Below are positions 44,214 through 51,296 of a DNA stretch of 64,000 bases, piece after piece. A program made the translations under genes and the position numbers. The notes below the pieces were generated by a model, which searched no databases, was not told the DNA's origin, and was given only the letters and a program-made list of their open reading frames with translations. This DNA is from CAZYXZ01 sp964651395 (GTDB lineage: Bacteria > Actinomycetota > Actinomycetes > BP-191), in assembly GCA_964651395.1 (NCBI GenBank), contig CAZYXZ010000001.1, positions 62,001 through 126,000 on the forward strand, written 5' to 3'. Each line of letters begins with the position of its first letter. Positions within the stretch are counted from its first letter, which is position 1.

Positions 44214-44726
44214 TCAGCCGCCGTCACTCGCCCAGAACTGCTGCCAGGTCTCCCAGCGTTGCGGCAAGGTTCCCCGACCGTCGTGGCGCGCCGGCCAGTC
44301 GGCCGAGGGCAGCGTCATTGGATTGACTGCGGCCTCGGTGCCGTAGAAGAGCTCGTGCACTCGTCGAACGAAGTACCAGCGATCGGCCCGCCGCTCGTAC
44401 GTGTCGCTGTAGGCGATGGCCTGGTGAATCCAACGCTCACCCACCTGGATCTCGGCCTTGCAGTACACGACGCCGGTCGCGTGTGCGCCGTCGAGCAACG
44501 TGACCGAGTGCGTGCCGACGTTGAGGATCGAGACGCCGATCTCCCGCAGCATCTCGTCGAAGGAAGTGCGCAGCGCCTCGTGGCCTCGCATATCACGGCC
44601 AACCCGGACGTCGTCGACGAATAGCTCTACGAGCGAGTCGAGATCTCTGGCGTCCACGGCGATCGCATAGCGGGCGGCGAGCTGACGAATCGCCTCGAAG
44701 GACGCCAGGCGCTCTAGGTCGGTCAC
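44214..44726 (-). CDS. SnoaL-like (NTF2-fold) protein
   Basis: 170 residues from GTG 44726. The cone-shaped fold pattern is clear: IRQLAARYAIAVDARDLDSLVELFVDDV, HSVTLLDGAHATGVVYCKAEI, DRWYFVRRVHELFYG. Members act as isomerases, cyclases, hydratases or ring-hydroxylating subunit relatives. Probably catalyses a step with the LLM oxidoreductase downstream. Confidence 0.85.
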   Translation of the reverse strand: MTDLERLASFEAIRQLAARYAIAVDARDLDSLVELFVDDVRVGRDMRGHEALRTSFDEMLREIGVSILNVGTHSVTLLDGAHATGVVYCKAEIQVGERWIHQAIAYSDTYERRADRWYFVRRVHELFYGTEAAVNPMTLPSADWPARHDGRGTLPQRWETWQQFWASDGG

Positions 44727-44744
44727 CCCGCCAACCTAAACAGA

Positions 44745-44762
44745 GGTACTCCCTCCGTAAAG
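44745..44762 (-). promoter_or_regulatory. TTACGGAG motif upstream of SnoaL-like gene
   Basis: On the minus strand CTTTACGGAGGGAGTACC, ending 18 bases before the GTG at 44726. Near-identical to the SDR-upstream site and similar to the one before the binding-protein gene. Confidence 0.5.
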
Positions 44763-44905
44763 CGTTCCTTCGACCTGCGCCCGGGTTGTGAGCGGGCGAG
44801 GGGAGTCGGTCGCCCGACCGGTCTGAACAAATCGGCGCCGACGTCCAGGTCATGTCCAGATCACCTGAGACTTGCCCAGATTCGCTGAGAAACGACACCG
44901 GGCCG

Positions 44906-44928
44906 GGGCATGAGGGGAGATCCCTCAT
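44906..44928 (+). repeat. Inverted-repeat element A (ATGAGGG-N5-CCCTCAT)
   Basis: A palindrome with arms ATGAGGG and CCCTCAT around GAGAT, downstream of the RibD-like reductase. Reading plus, its 23 bases match element B reading minus at 21 positions. It lies in the 256-base gap between the SnoaL-like and RibD-like genes; the same gap has a further near-palindrome GACATAATGTC at about 44938-44948. Confidence 0.6.
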
Positions 44929-44982
44929 CTTGTACATGACATAATGTCTCTTATCGGCGTAAGGCGGTCTGGGGTCCCGCGC

Positions 44983-45564
44983 TCAGCGCTTGGTCTCGTA
45001 CCGGGTCAGGACCACGCCCTCGGGAAAGGTCCGGGTCTCCACGAGATTCAGGTCCACCCAGCTGCCCAGTGCCGTGAAGAACGGCGTGCCGCCGCCCACC
45101 AGGACCGGCGCGGTGGCCAGCACGTACTCGTCGATCAGCCCGGCCCGCATGGCCGCCGCGGCGAGTGTGGCGCCGCCGATGTCCATGTCGGCGCCGTCCT
45201 CGGCCTTGAGCCGGGCGATCTCGGTGACCGCGTCGCCGGTGACCAGGCGGGAGTTCCAGTCCACCGCCTGGGTCGTCGAGGAGAACACCACCTTGGGCAT
45301 GGCCAGCCAGCGGCGGGCGAACTCGATCTCCGCCGGGGTGACGCCGGGTTGCTGGGCGGCGGTCGGCCAGTGGGAGCTCATGGTCTGCCACAGCTTGCGC
45401 CCGTACAGGGCCAGCTCGGTCGCCCCCACCCGGTCCGACCAGTACTGGAACAGCTCGTCGCTCGGCTCGCTCCAGCCGATGTCGTCGCCAGGCGCGGCGA
45501 TGTAGCCGTCCAGGCTCACGTTCATGCCGAAGATCAGCTTCCGCACGGCGCTACCCCCGTTCAT
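44983..45564 (-). CDS. Dihydrofolate reductase / RibD C-terminal-like reductase
   Basis: 193 residues. RKLIFGMNVSLDGYIAAPGDDIGW is the family opening, KLWQTMSSHWPTA and DIGGATLAAAAMRAGLIDEY follow. This stand-alone family (YwjB/YyaP-like) resembles the reductase half of RibD; its substrate is not established. A later GTG at about 45546 could be the start. Flanked by inverted copies of a 23-bp palindromic element. Confidence 0.85.
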   Translation of the reverse strand: MNGGSAVRKLIFGMNVSLDGYIAAPGDDIGWSEPSDELFQYWSDRVGATELALYGRKLWQTMSSHWPTAAQQPGVTPAEIEFARRWLAMPKVVFSSTTQAVDWNSRLVTGDAVTEIARLKAEDGADMDIGGATLAAAAMRAGLIDEYVLATAPVLVGGGTPFFTALGSWVDLNLVETRTFPEGVVLTRYETKR

Positions 45565-45589
45565 CGACTGCTGTTCCTATCAGTTGAGA

Positions 45590-45612
45590 ATGAGGGATAA
45601 CCCCTCATGCCC
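45590..45612 (-). repeat. Inverted-repeat element B (ATGAGGG-N5-CCCTCAT)
   Basis: Arms ATGAGGG (45590-45596) and CCCTCAT (45602-45608) around ATAAC, 26 bases upstream of the RibD-like reductase start and in the promoter gap shared with the secreted protein gene. On the minus strand it repeats element A, so the two face each other across the gene. Confidence 0.6.
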
Positions 45613-45685
45613 GGGGGTCCTCACGGCCCGATAGTCAGATCAGACGGCGCCGCTCAGGGCGCTGACCGACCGGAAGAGGCCCGAG

Positions 45686-46054
45686 ATGAACGCCACCACC
45701 GCCCGCCGCATCGCCCTCCGCAGCGCGACCGTCGCCGGCGGTCTGGTCGCCGGGGGATTCCTGCTCAGCGCCCCGGCCGGCGCTGCCGCCCGTATCGACA
45801 AACTGCCTTCGCACATCAGCGTGGACGTCGCCGGCGGCTCCGCGCACACGCCGCCGACGGTCACGCTCAAGCGTGGGATGACGCGCAACATCGAGATGGC
45901 GGTCCAGCTCGACGGTCTCGACGTGACCGCCGACGTCGACCCCGCCGCGGCTTCCGGCTGGTTCGTCCGCAGGCCGTTCGTGGCGGTCGTCGAGAAGTCG
46001 GGTGACACGGTCACGGTGACCGGCAGCTCATTCCGCGTGAACTCGAGCAACTAG
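45686..46054 (+). CDS. Small secreted protein of unknown function
   Basis: 122 residues with a twin-Arg-like signal region (ARRIALRSATVAGGLVAGGF, cleavage after AGA). The mature part is short, beta-rich, and ends in VEKSGDTVTVTGSSFRV. No family recognised. Its TAG stop overlaps the MarR stop inside CTAG. Confidence 0.65.
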   Translation: MNATTARRIALRSATVAGGLVAGGFLLSAPAGAAARIDKLPSHISVDVAGGSAHTPPTVTLKRGMTRNIEMAVQLDGLDVTADVDPAAASGWFVRRPFVAVVEKSGDTVTVTGSSFRVNSSN

Positions 46055-46527
46055 GTACGCCGGACGGCCCAGCCGGACTCGTCCACCGACGCCGCGAACA
46101 TCCCTTCCCGGAAGCGCTCCAGCAGGTCGGCCAGTCGCCCCCGGTCCCCGGGCGACAGGTCGGCCAGCGCCACGTCCAGGTCGTTGAGCGCGACCGCGCG
46201 CACCTGGTCGAGCACCTTCTCCCCCGCGGCCGTCACCGACAGCCGGACGACCCGACGGTCGTCCGCGTCGACGGTGCGACTGACCAGGTCGAGCTCCTCC
46301 AGCGGCCGGATCTGCCGGCTCGCGGTCGACTGGTCCACCCCGAGCGACCGCGCCAGGTCCGTCACCGCGACACTCCCCCGCCGGTGCACCAGCCGGAGCG
46401 CCTGGAAGCTGGCCGGCGGCAGCGGTACGCCGGTCGCGCGCAAGGTGCGTTGACGATGGCGGCCGCTGTTCGCGGCCGCCGCGAGCAGCTCGACGAACTC
46501 ATGGATCCGCAGCAGATCCTTGTCCAA
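46051..46527 (-). CDS. MarR family transcriptional regulator
   Basis: 158 residues from TTG 46527; no better start is visible. Winged-helix core: FQALRLVHRRGSVAVTDLARSLGVDQSTASRQIRPLEELDLVSRTVDADDRRVVRLSVTAAG, the MarR beta-hairpin DDRR included. It follows the nitronate monooxygenase by 5 bases and is therefore in its operon, with a palindromic candidate operator upstream at 47698-47713. Confidence 0.85.
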   Translation of the reverse strand: MDKDLLRIHEFVELLAAAANSGRHRQRTLRATGVPLPPASFQALRLVHRRGSVAVTDLARSLGVDQSTASRQIRPLEELDLVSRTVDADDRRVVRLSVTAAGEKVLDQVRAVALNDLDVALADLSPGDRGRLADLLERFREGMFAASVDESGWAVRRT

Positions 46528-46532
46528 CCGGG

Positions 46533-47660
46533 TCAGCCGGACTGGGTCTCGGCGAGCAGGCCGTTGAGCCGCTCCGTCGTGGCGATCCACTCCTCGACCA
46601 GCTCGAAGACGACCTCCTGGGTCGGGCGGATCTTGTCCATCCGGCCGACGATCTGACCGACCGGGAACCCGGCGAGCTCCCGCGCCTTGCTCCGGGCGAT
46701 GCGCCGGCTGGCCTCCGTGTGCAGCATCCCCTGGAGCGGCATCGGCAGGGTCGGCGGGGCGCCCTCCTGCTCCCAGGCCTCGGTCCACGCGCTGCGCAGC
46801 TGCCGGGCCGGCTTGCCGGTCATCGACCGGCTGCGCACGGTGTCTCGGCTCGTCGCGGCGAGCATGTTCTCCAGCGACATCGCCGGCGTGTCCGCCTCGG
46901 CGACCGTGAGCCAGATCGAGCCCGTCCACACACCGGCTGCGCCGAGCGCCAGCGCCGCCGTCATCTGCCGGCCGGTGCCGATGCCACCGGCCGCGAGCAC
47001 CGGGACGTCCGGACCCACGGCGTCCACGACCTCGGGCACCAGCACCATCGTCGAGATCTCGCCGCAGTGCCCGCCCGCCTCCGTGCCCTGCGCCACGATG
47101 ATGTCGACGCCCTGCTCGACCTGCTTCTGCGCGTGGCGGGCCGCGCCGACGAGCGCACCGACCAGTACGCCGTGCTCGTGCGCGGTGTCGACGACCTCCT
47201 TCGGCGGCGGGCCGAGTGCGTTCACGAGCAGCTTGGTCGGGTGCCTGAGCGCGACCTCGACCGCACCGGTCGACTGGTCGTCGACGCCGAGGCCGGCGGC
47301 GATCGTGCGGTGCTGATCGGCCTCCGCGGGCAACGGGGGCACGTCGTGCTCGCGCAGGAGGCTCTCGACGAAGTCCTTGTGACCCTGCGGGATCATCGCG
47401 TCGAGCTCTTCGGCACTGGGCTGCTTGCCGCCGACGCCGACGTAGTTCTGCGGCATCACGAGGTCGACCCCGTACGGCTTGCCCTCGATGTGGTCGTCGA
47501 TCCACGCCAGCTCGATCTCGAGCTCCTCCGGCGTGAACGCCAGCGCGCCGAGCACGCCGAACCCGCCAGCGCGACTGACGGCAGCGACGACGTCCCGGCA
47601 GTGCGAGAACGCGAAGATCGGGAACTCGATGTCCAGCCGGTCGCAGATCGGTGTGCGCAC
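46533..47660 (-). CDS. Nitronate monooxygenase family protein
   Basis: 375 residues. The FMN TIM barrel is recognisable: FPIFAFSHCRDVVAAVSRAGGFGVLGA, IIVAQGTEAGGHCGEISTMVLVPEV, PVLAAGGIGTGRQMTAALALGAAGVWTG. Oxidises alkyl nitronates, or in related proteins reduces 2-enoyl compounds. Paired with MarR, which suggests inducible detoxification. Confidence 0.9.
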   Translation of the reverse strand: MRTPICDRLDIEFPIFAFSHCRDVVAAVSRAGGFGVLGALAFTPEELEIELAWIDDHIEGKPYGVDLVMPQNYVGVGGKQPSAEELDAMIPQGHKDFVESLLREHDVPPLPAEADQHRTIAAGLGVDDQSTGAVEVALRHPTKLLVNALGPPPKEVVDTAHEHGVLVGALVGAARHAQKQVEQGVDIIVAQGTEAGGHCGEISTMVLVPEVVDAVGPDVPVLAAGGIGTGRQMTAALALGAAGVWTGSIWLTVAEADTPAMSLENMLAATSRDTVRSRSMTGKPARQLRSAWTEAWEQEGAPPTLPMPLQGMLHTEASRRIARSKARELAGFPVGQIVGRMDKIRPTQEVVFELVEEWIATTERLNGLLAETQSG

Positions 47661-47697
47661 GACAGCCTCCTAGGTCGGTGCACCGAGGCTAGCGAGA

Positions 47698-47713
47698 TGC
47701 ATGTATCCATGCA
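47698..47713. promoter_or_regulatory. Candidate MarR operator
   Basis: TGCATG-TATC-CATGCA, a perfect 6-6 inverted repeat, 38 bases upstream of the nitronate monooxygenase start. The shape and size suit a MarR dimer, and the MarR gene is in the operon. It also lies upstream of the divergent esterase gene. Confidence 0.55.
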
Positions 47714-47770
47714 AGCAATTGTCCGGATGCGGAGGGGAGCGCCCCCGCCTGGCGAACTCCTCCCGCTGTC

Positions 47771-48802
47771 ATGGGCTCCCGCTGCCGGCTGACGGCCGCG
47801 CTCCACGCCTTCGCGCTCACGGGCGCGGGGGCGGTCAGCGCGCGCGCCACTCCCCCGCCGGGAGAGACGAGCCGGCACGCCTACCGGGCCGCCGAGGGCG
47901 CGCGGGCGTACCGGCTGCACGTGCCGCGCACCCGCGACCCGCGCCGGGCACGGCCGCTGCTGGTCTACCTGCACGGCTGCACGCAGACCGCCGATGACGC
48001 TGCCCTCGGCAGCAGGTTCGACCAGGTGGCCGCGCAACGCGGCTTCCTCGTCGTCTACCCCGAGCAGGACCCGGCCGCGAACGGCAGCCGGTGCTGGAAC
48101 TGGTTCCTCCCCGAGCACCAGCACCGCGACGGCGGCGAGCCGGCGATCCTCGCCGGCATCACGCGCGAGGTGATGCGCCGTCATCGGGTAGACCCGCGCC
48201 GCGTGTACGTCGCCGGTGCGTCGGCCGGGGCGGACATGGCGACCAACCTCGGCGCGTCCTACCCCGACCTGTACGCCGCCCTCGGCGTGATCTCCGGGTG
48301 CGCGTACCTGACCTGCGCCGACGTCAACGGCGCGCAGGCGTACGCCGAGATGGGTCCGCGCGCGCGACCGATGCCGGTGATGATCGTGCAGGGCAGCGCC
48401 GACGTCGCGAACAACGCCGCGATGGGCCAGGGCGCGCTGCGTCAGTGGCTCGGCACGGGTGATCTCGCCGACAACGGCGTCGCCGACCGCTCGGTCGACG
48501 TGCAGCCGTCGCACGAGCTGGTGTACGGGCCGCGCGGCACGCCGAACCCGCCGGGAGACCACTGCGTCGACCCGGACCGGCGCGGACTGCCCTGCCTCGG
48601 CGGCGCGCTCGGCCTCGAGCGCTACCCGTACACCGTGCAGCGCTACGACGCCGCGAACGGCCGCACGCTGGTTGAGTACTGGCTCATCCACGGGCTCAAC
48701 CACGCCTACCCGAGCGGCGACCCGAAGGGCACGTTCACCGACCCGCTGGGGCCGGACGTGACGAACGGGCTGATGGACTTCCTGCTGGTCCAGTCCCGCT
48801 AA
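47771..48802 (+). CDS. Secreted PHB-depolymerase-family esterase (LpqC-like)
   Basis: 343 residues. Signal region (LTAALHAFALTGAGAVSARA), then LLVYLHGCTQTADDAA, VYPEQDPAANGSRCWNWF, and VAGASAGADMATNLGASYP with the nucleophile Ser; HGLNHAYPSGD gives the His. Matches the polyhydroxybutyrate depolymerase/feruloyl-esterase group (CE1-like). Stop overlaps the NlpC/P60 stop by CTAA. Confidence 0.88.
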   Translation: MGSRCRLTAALHAFALTGAGAVSARATPPPGETSRHAYRAAEGARAYRLHVPRTRDPRRARPLLVYLHGCTQTADDAALGSRFDQVAAQRGFLVVYPEQDPAANGSRCWNWFLPEHQHRDGGEPAILAGITREVMRRHRVDPRRVYVAGASAGADMATNLGASYPDLYAALGVISGCAYLTCADVNGAQAYAEMGPRARPMPVMIVQGSADVANNAAMGQGALRQWLGTGDLADNGVADRSVDVQPSHELVYGPRGTPNPPGDHCVDPDRRGLPCLGGALGLERYPYTVQRYDAANGRTLVEYWLIHGLNHAYPSGDPKGTFTDPLGPDVTNGLMDFLLVQSR

Positions 48803-49749
48803 CGCGTGCCCTTGAGGCGGGCGAAGCGCACCGTGTCGCTGACGAAGACCGGCCGGCGAACGACTTTCCCGAGCGCCTTCGACGCGTCGATCATGTAGCC
48901 GTTGCCGACGTACACACCGACGTGGACGGCAGGCGTGCCGTAGAAGACCAGGTCGCCGACGCGCAGGTCCTTGAGCTCCACCGGCGTCGTGTAGCGCTCG
49001 ATCGCCGCGGGTGTGCGCGGCAGTAGCGGGCGGTGTCCCGACGACGCCCAGGCCCAGCGGACCAGACCGGCGGCGTCGTACTTCGGGCCGTGCCCGCCCT
49101 TGGCCCACGGACGTCCGACCACGCGGCCGGCGGCGGCGACGAAGCGCTGGGTGGAACGGCTCGTCGATCCCGCGGGCCGCGTGCCGATCGCGGGGACGAC
49201 GCCCATGCGGCGTACCGACGTCAGGGACTTGATGGTCTTGGTCACCGTTTCGCGCGGCGGCGGGGGCGGCTTCGGGATGCCGGCGCGCGGGACGCGGCCG
49301 TAGCGAACGACGTCGGAGGACCAGACCGGCCGCTCGAGCACCTTCTTGTTGGCACTCGACGCGTCGATCACCTTGCCGTCGCCCACGTAGATGCTGACGT
49401 GGGTGACCGGGTCGCCGAAGAAGATGAGGTCGCCGGGACGCCGCTGCGACTCGCGGATCGGCCAGGCCCAGGCCTGCTGGTCCCGGGAGACGCGCGGGAT
49501 GTCCTTGACTCCGGCGTCGCGCCAGAGCACCGAGGTCAGCCCGGAGCAGTCCCACTTGTCCGGGCCGTTGCCCCCCCAGAGGTAGGCGTCGCCCAGCTGC
49601 TGGCGGGCCGCCGCGATGACCCGCGCGGCCATGTGGTCCTGCGGGGTCTCGCCCTTGCCCGAGCTCGCGACCAGGCCCGTGGCGGCCAGCGCGAGCACGA
49701 CGGTGCCCACGGCGGCGAGCCGCGTCCACCGGCCGAGCGCAGGCTGCAT
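48799..49749 (-). CDS. Secreted NlpC/P60 peptidase with duplicated domain
   Basis: 316 residues with a signal peptide. The first NlpC/P60 domain (WDCSGLTSVLW, THVSIYVGDGKVIDAS) keeps the Cys and His of the cell-wall endopeptidase. The second domain repeats the fold (YDAAGLVRWAW, VHVGVYVGNGYMIDAS) but the Cys position is Ala, so it is probably inactive and may serve binding. A proline-rich linker separates them. Expected to cut peptidoglycan stem peptides. Confidence 0.85.
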   Translation of the reverse strand: MQPALGRWTRLAAVGTVVLALAATGLVASSGKGETPQDHMAARVIAAARQQLGDAYLWGGNGPDKWDCSGLTSVLWRDAGVKDIPRVSRDQQAWAWPIRESQRRPGDLIFFGDPVTHVSIYVGDGKVIDASSANKKVLERPVWSSDVVRYGRVPRAGIPKPPPPPRETVTKTIKSLTSVRRMGVVPAIGTRPAGSTSRSTQRFVAAAGRVVGRPWAKGGHGPKYDAAGLVRWAWASSGHRPLLPRTPAAIERYTTPVELKDLRVGDLVFYGTPAVHVGVYVGNGYMIDASKALGKVVRRPVFVSDTVRFARLKGTR

Positions 49750-49912
49750 CGGATACTCCTGGGGTAAGTGTGCCTAGTGTTACTCATCGGGGGATGCCCC
49801 GCCGACCTTGACACGCCGGTCGGGGAAACGCAGCAAAGGTCAGCAAAACCCCGCGAAGCCGCCACACGGGGCCGGTTAGGGTGCCCTGGGAGCACGAGAC
49901 GAGGAGGCGCCG

Positions 49913-51268
49913 GTGCGCTGGCGGTGGGAGCGCAGCCGCCCGGTCGTGCTCCCCGGCCCGGACTCCCCGACCGACTCCCCGCAGACCGTCGGGCTACGAC
50001 GCAGCCTGGGCGCCCTGCGCCACCGGGACTTCGCGATCTTCATCACCGGGGCCCTGCTGTCCAACATCGGCTCCTGGCTGCAGATCGCGGCCGTCGCCTA
50101 CCTGGTCGAGCTGCGCACCGGGTCGCCGGCCGCCGTCGGGCGGGTCACCTTCTTCTCCTTCGTGCCCGTGATCTTCCTGAGCCCGATCGGTGGTGCGCTC
50201 GCCGACCGGTTCCCGCGCCGGCGGGTGCTGCTGGTCACGCAGTCGGTCTCTGCCCTGCTGGCCGCCTGGCTTTGGTGGGACGTGCGGCACCCGCCGGCCG
50301 GTCTCACCTCGCTGACGATCATCGTCTTCCTCGGCGGCGTGGCGCTCGCGATCACCGGGCCGTCCTGGCACGCGTTGTTCGCCGACCTCGTGCCCCGCGC
50401 CGACCTGGCCGGCGCGGTCGGGCTCAACTCGGCCCAGTACAACCTCGCGCGCGCCGTGGGCCCGCTGCTCGCCGGGGTGCTGCTGGCCAGCGGGCATGCC
50501 GACCGGGCTTTCGGGCTCAACGCGCTGTCCTACCTCGCGGTGCTGGGTGCGCTGCTCTGCGTCCGCGTGTCGACCAGCTCGGCGACACCGGTGTCCGGTC
50601 CGGCGATCGCGGCGATCCGCCACGGTGTCGAGTACACGCGCCGGCACTCCGGACTCGCGCTTGCCGTGCTCTCGGTCGGCGTGCTCTCCGGGCTCGCCGG
50701 CCCGTTCATCGCGTTCCTCGCGGTCTACGCACACGAGGTCTACGTCGTCGGCCCCACGGCGTACGGCGTGCTGGTCGCGCTCAGTGGGCTCGGCGCCGTC
50801 GCGGGAGCGGTGATCGTGTCGGTGCTGTCCGGCTCGATGTCGCGCGCCCGGATCACCACCGGCTGCCTCGTGGTGGTCGGCAGCTCGACGCTGCTCTTCG
50901 CGCTCCTCGACAGCCCGTGGTTCGGCTTCCCGCTGGCCGCGGTCGTCGGTGGGGCGTTCATCGGCGGCGCCGCCACGCTGAACTCGACGGTGCAGCTGCT
51001 GGTCTCCGACGAGATGCGCGGCCGGGTGCTCAGCCTCTACTTCATCGCGTGGGGCGGCGCCTACCCGGTCGGCAGCCTGGTGCAGGGCGCGATCGCCGAC
51101 GTCGTCGGCATCCGGATCGTGACGGCAGCCAGTGGCGCCGTGCTGCTCGGGTTCGGGCTCGGGCTCGCGCGCAGCGGGAGGTTGGCGTCGTTCGACGGGC
51201 ACACGCATCGCACGCCGTACCGGATGGCGCGGGCTCGCAGACTGGCCGGACGCCCGGTGAGAGACTGA
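49913..51268 (+). CDS. MFS transporter (EntS-like)
   Basis: 451 residues from GTG 49913 with GAGGAGG upstream. Twelve membrane helices are visible; ALADRFPRRRVLLVTQSVSALLAAWLWW is the loop 2-3 MFS motif. The group resembles enterobactin-exporter-like transporters. It precedes the acyl-CoA dehydrogenase by 28 bases; cotranscription is likely. Confidence 0.85.
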   Translation: MRWRWERSRPVVLPGPDSPTDSPQTVGLRRSLGALRHRDFAIFITGALLSNIGSWLQIAAVAYLVELRTGSPAAVGRVTFFSFVPVIFLSPIGGALADRFPRRRVLLVTQSVSALLAAWLWWDVRHPPAGLTSLTIIVFLGGVALAITGPSWHALFADLVPRADLAGAVGLNSAQYNLARAVGPLLAGVLLASGHADRAFGLNALSYLAVLGALLCVRVSTSSATPVSGPAIAAIRHGVEYTRRHSGLALAVLSVGVLSGLAGPFIAFLAVYAHEVYVVGPTAYGVLVALSGLGAVAGAVIVSVLSGSMSRARITTGCLVVVGSSTLLFALLDSPWFGFPLAAVVGGAFIGGAATLNSTVQLLVSDEMRGRVLSLYFIAWGGAYPVGSLVQGAIADVVGIRIVTAASGAVLLGFGLGLARSGRLASFDGHTHRTPYRMARARRLAGRPVRD

Positions 51269-51296
51269 GCGCAGCGCACCCGACCGAGGAGTCCGC

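Noticed and set aside
47456..49729. 757-residue open frame on the minus strand
   Set aside because: It crosses three real genes out of frame with a low-complexity Arg/Ala-rich translation; it merges into a shadow of the nitronate monooxygenase and NlpC genes.
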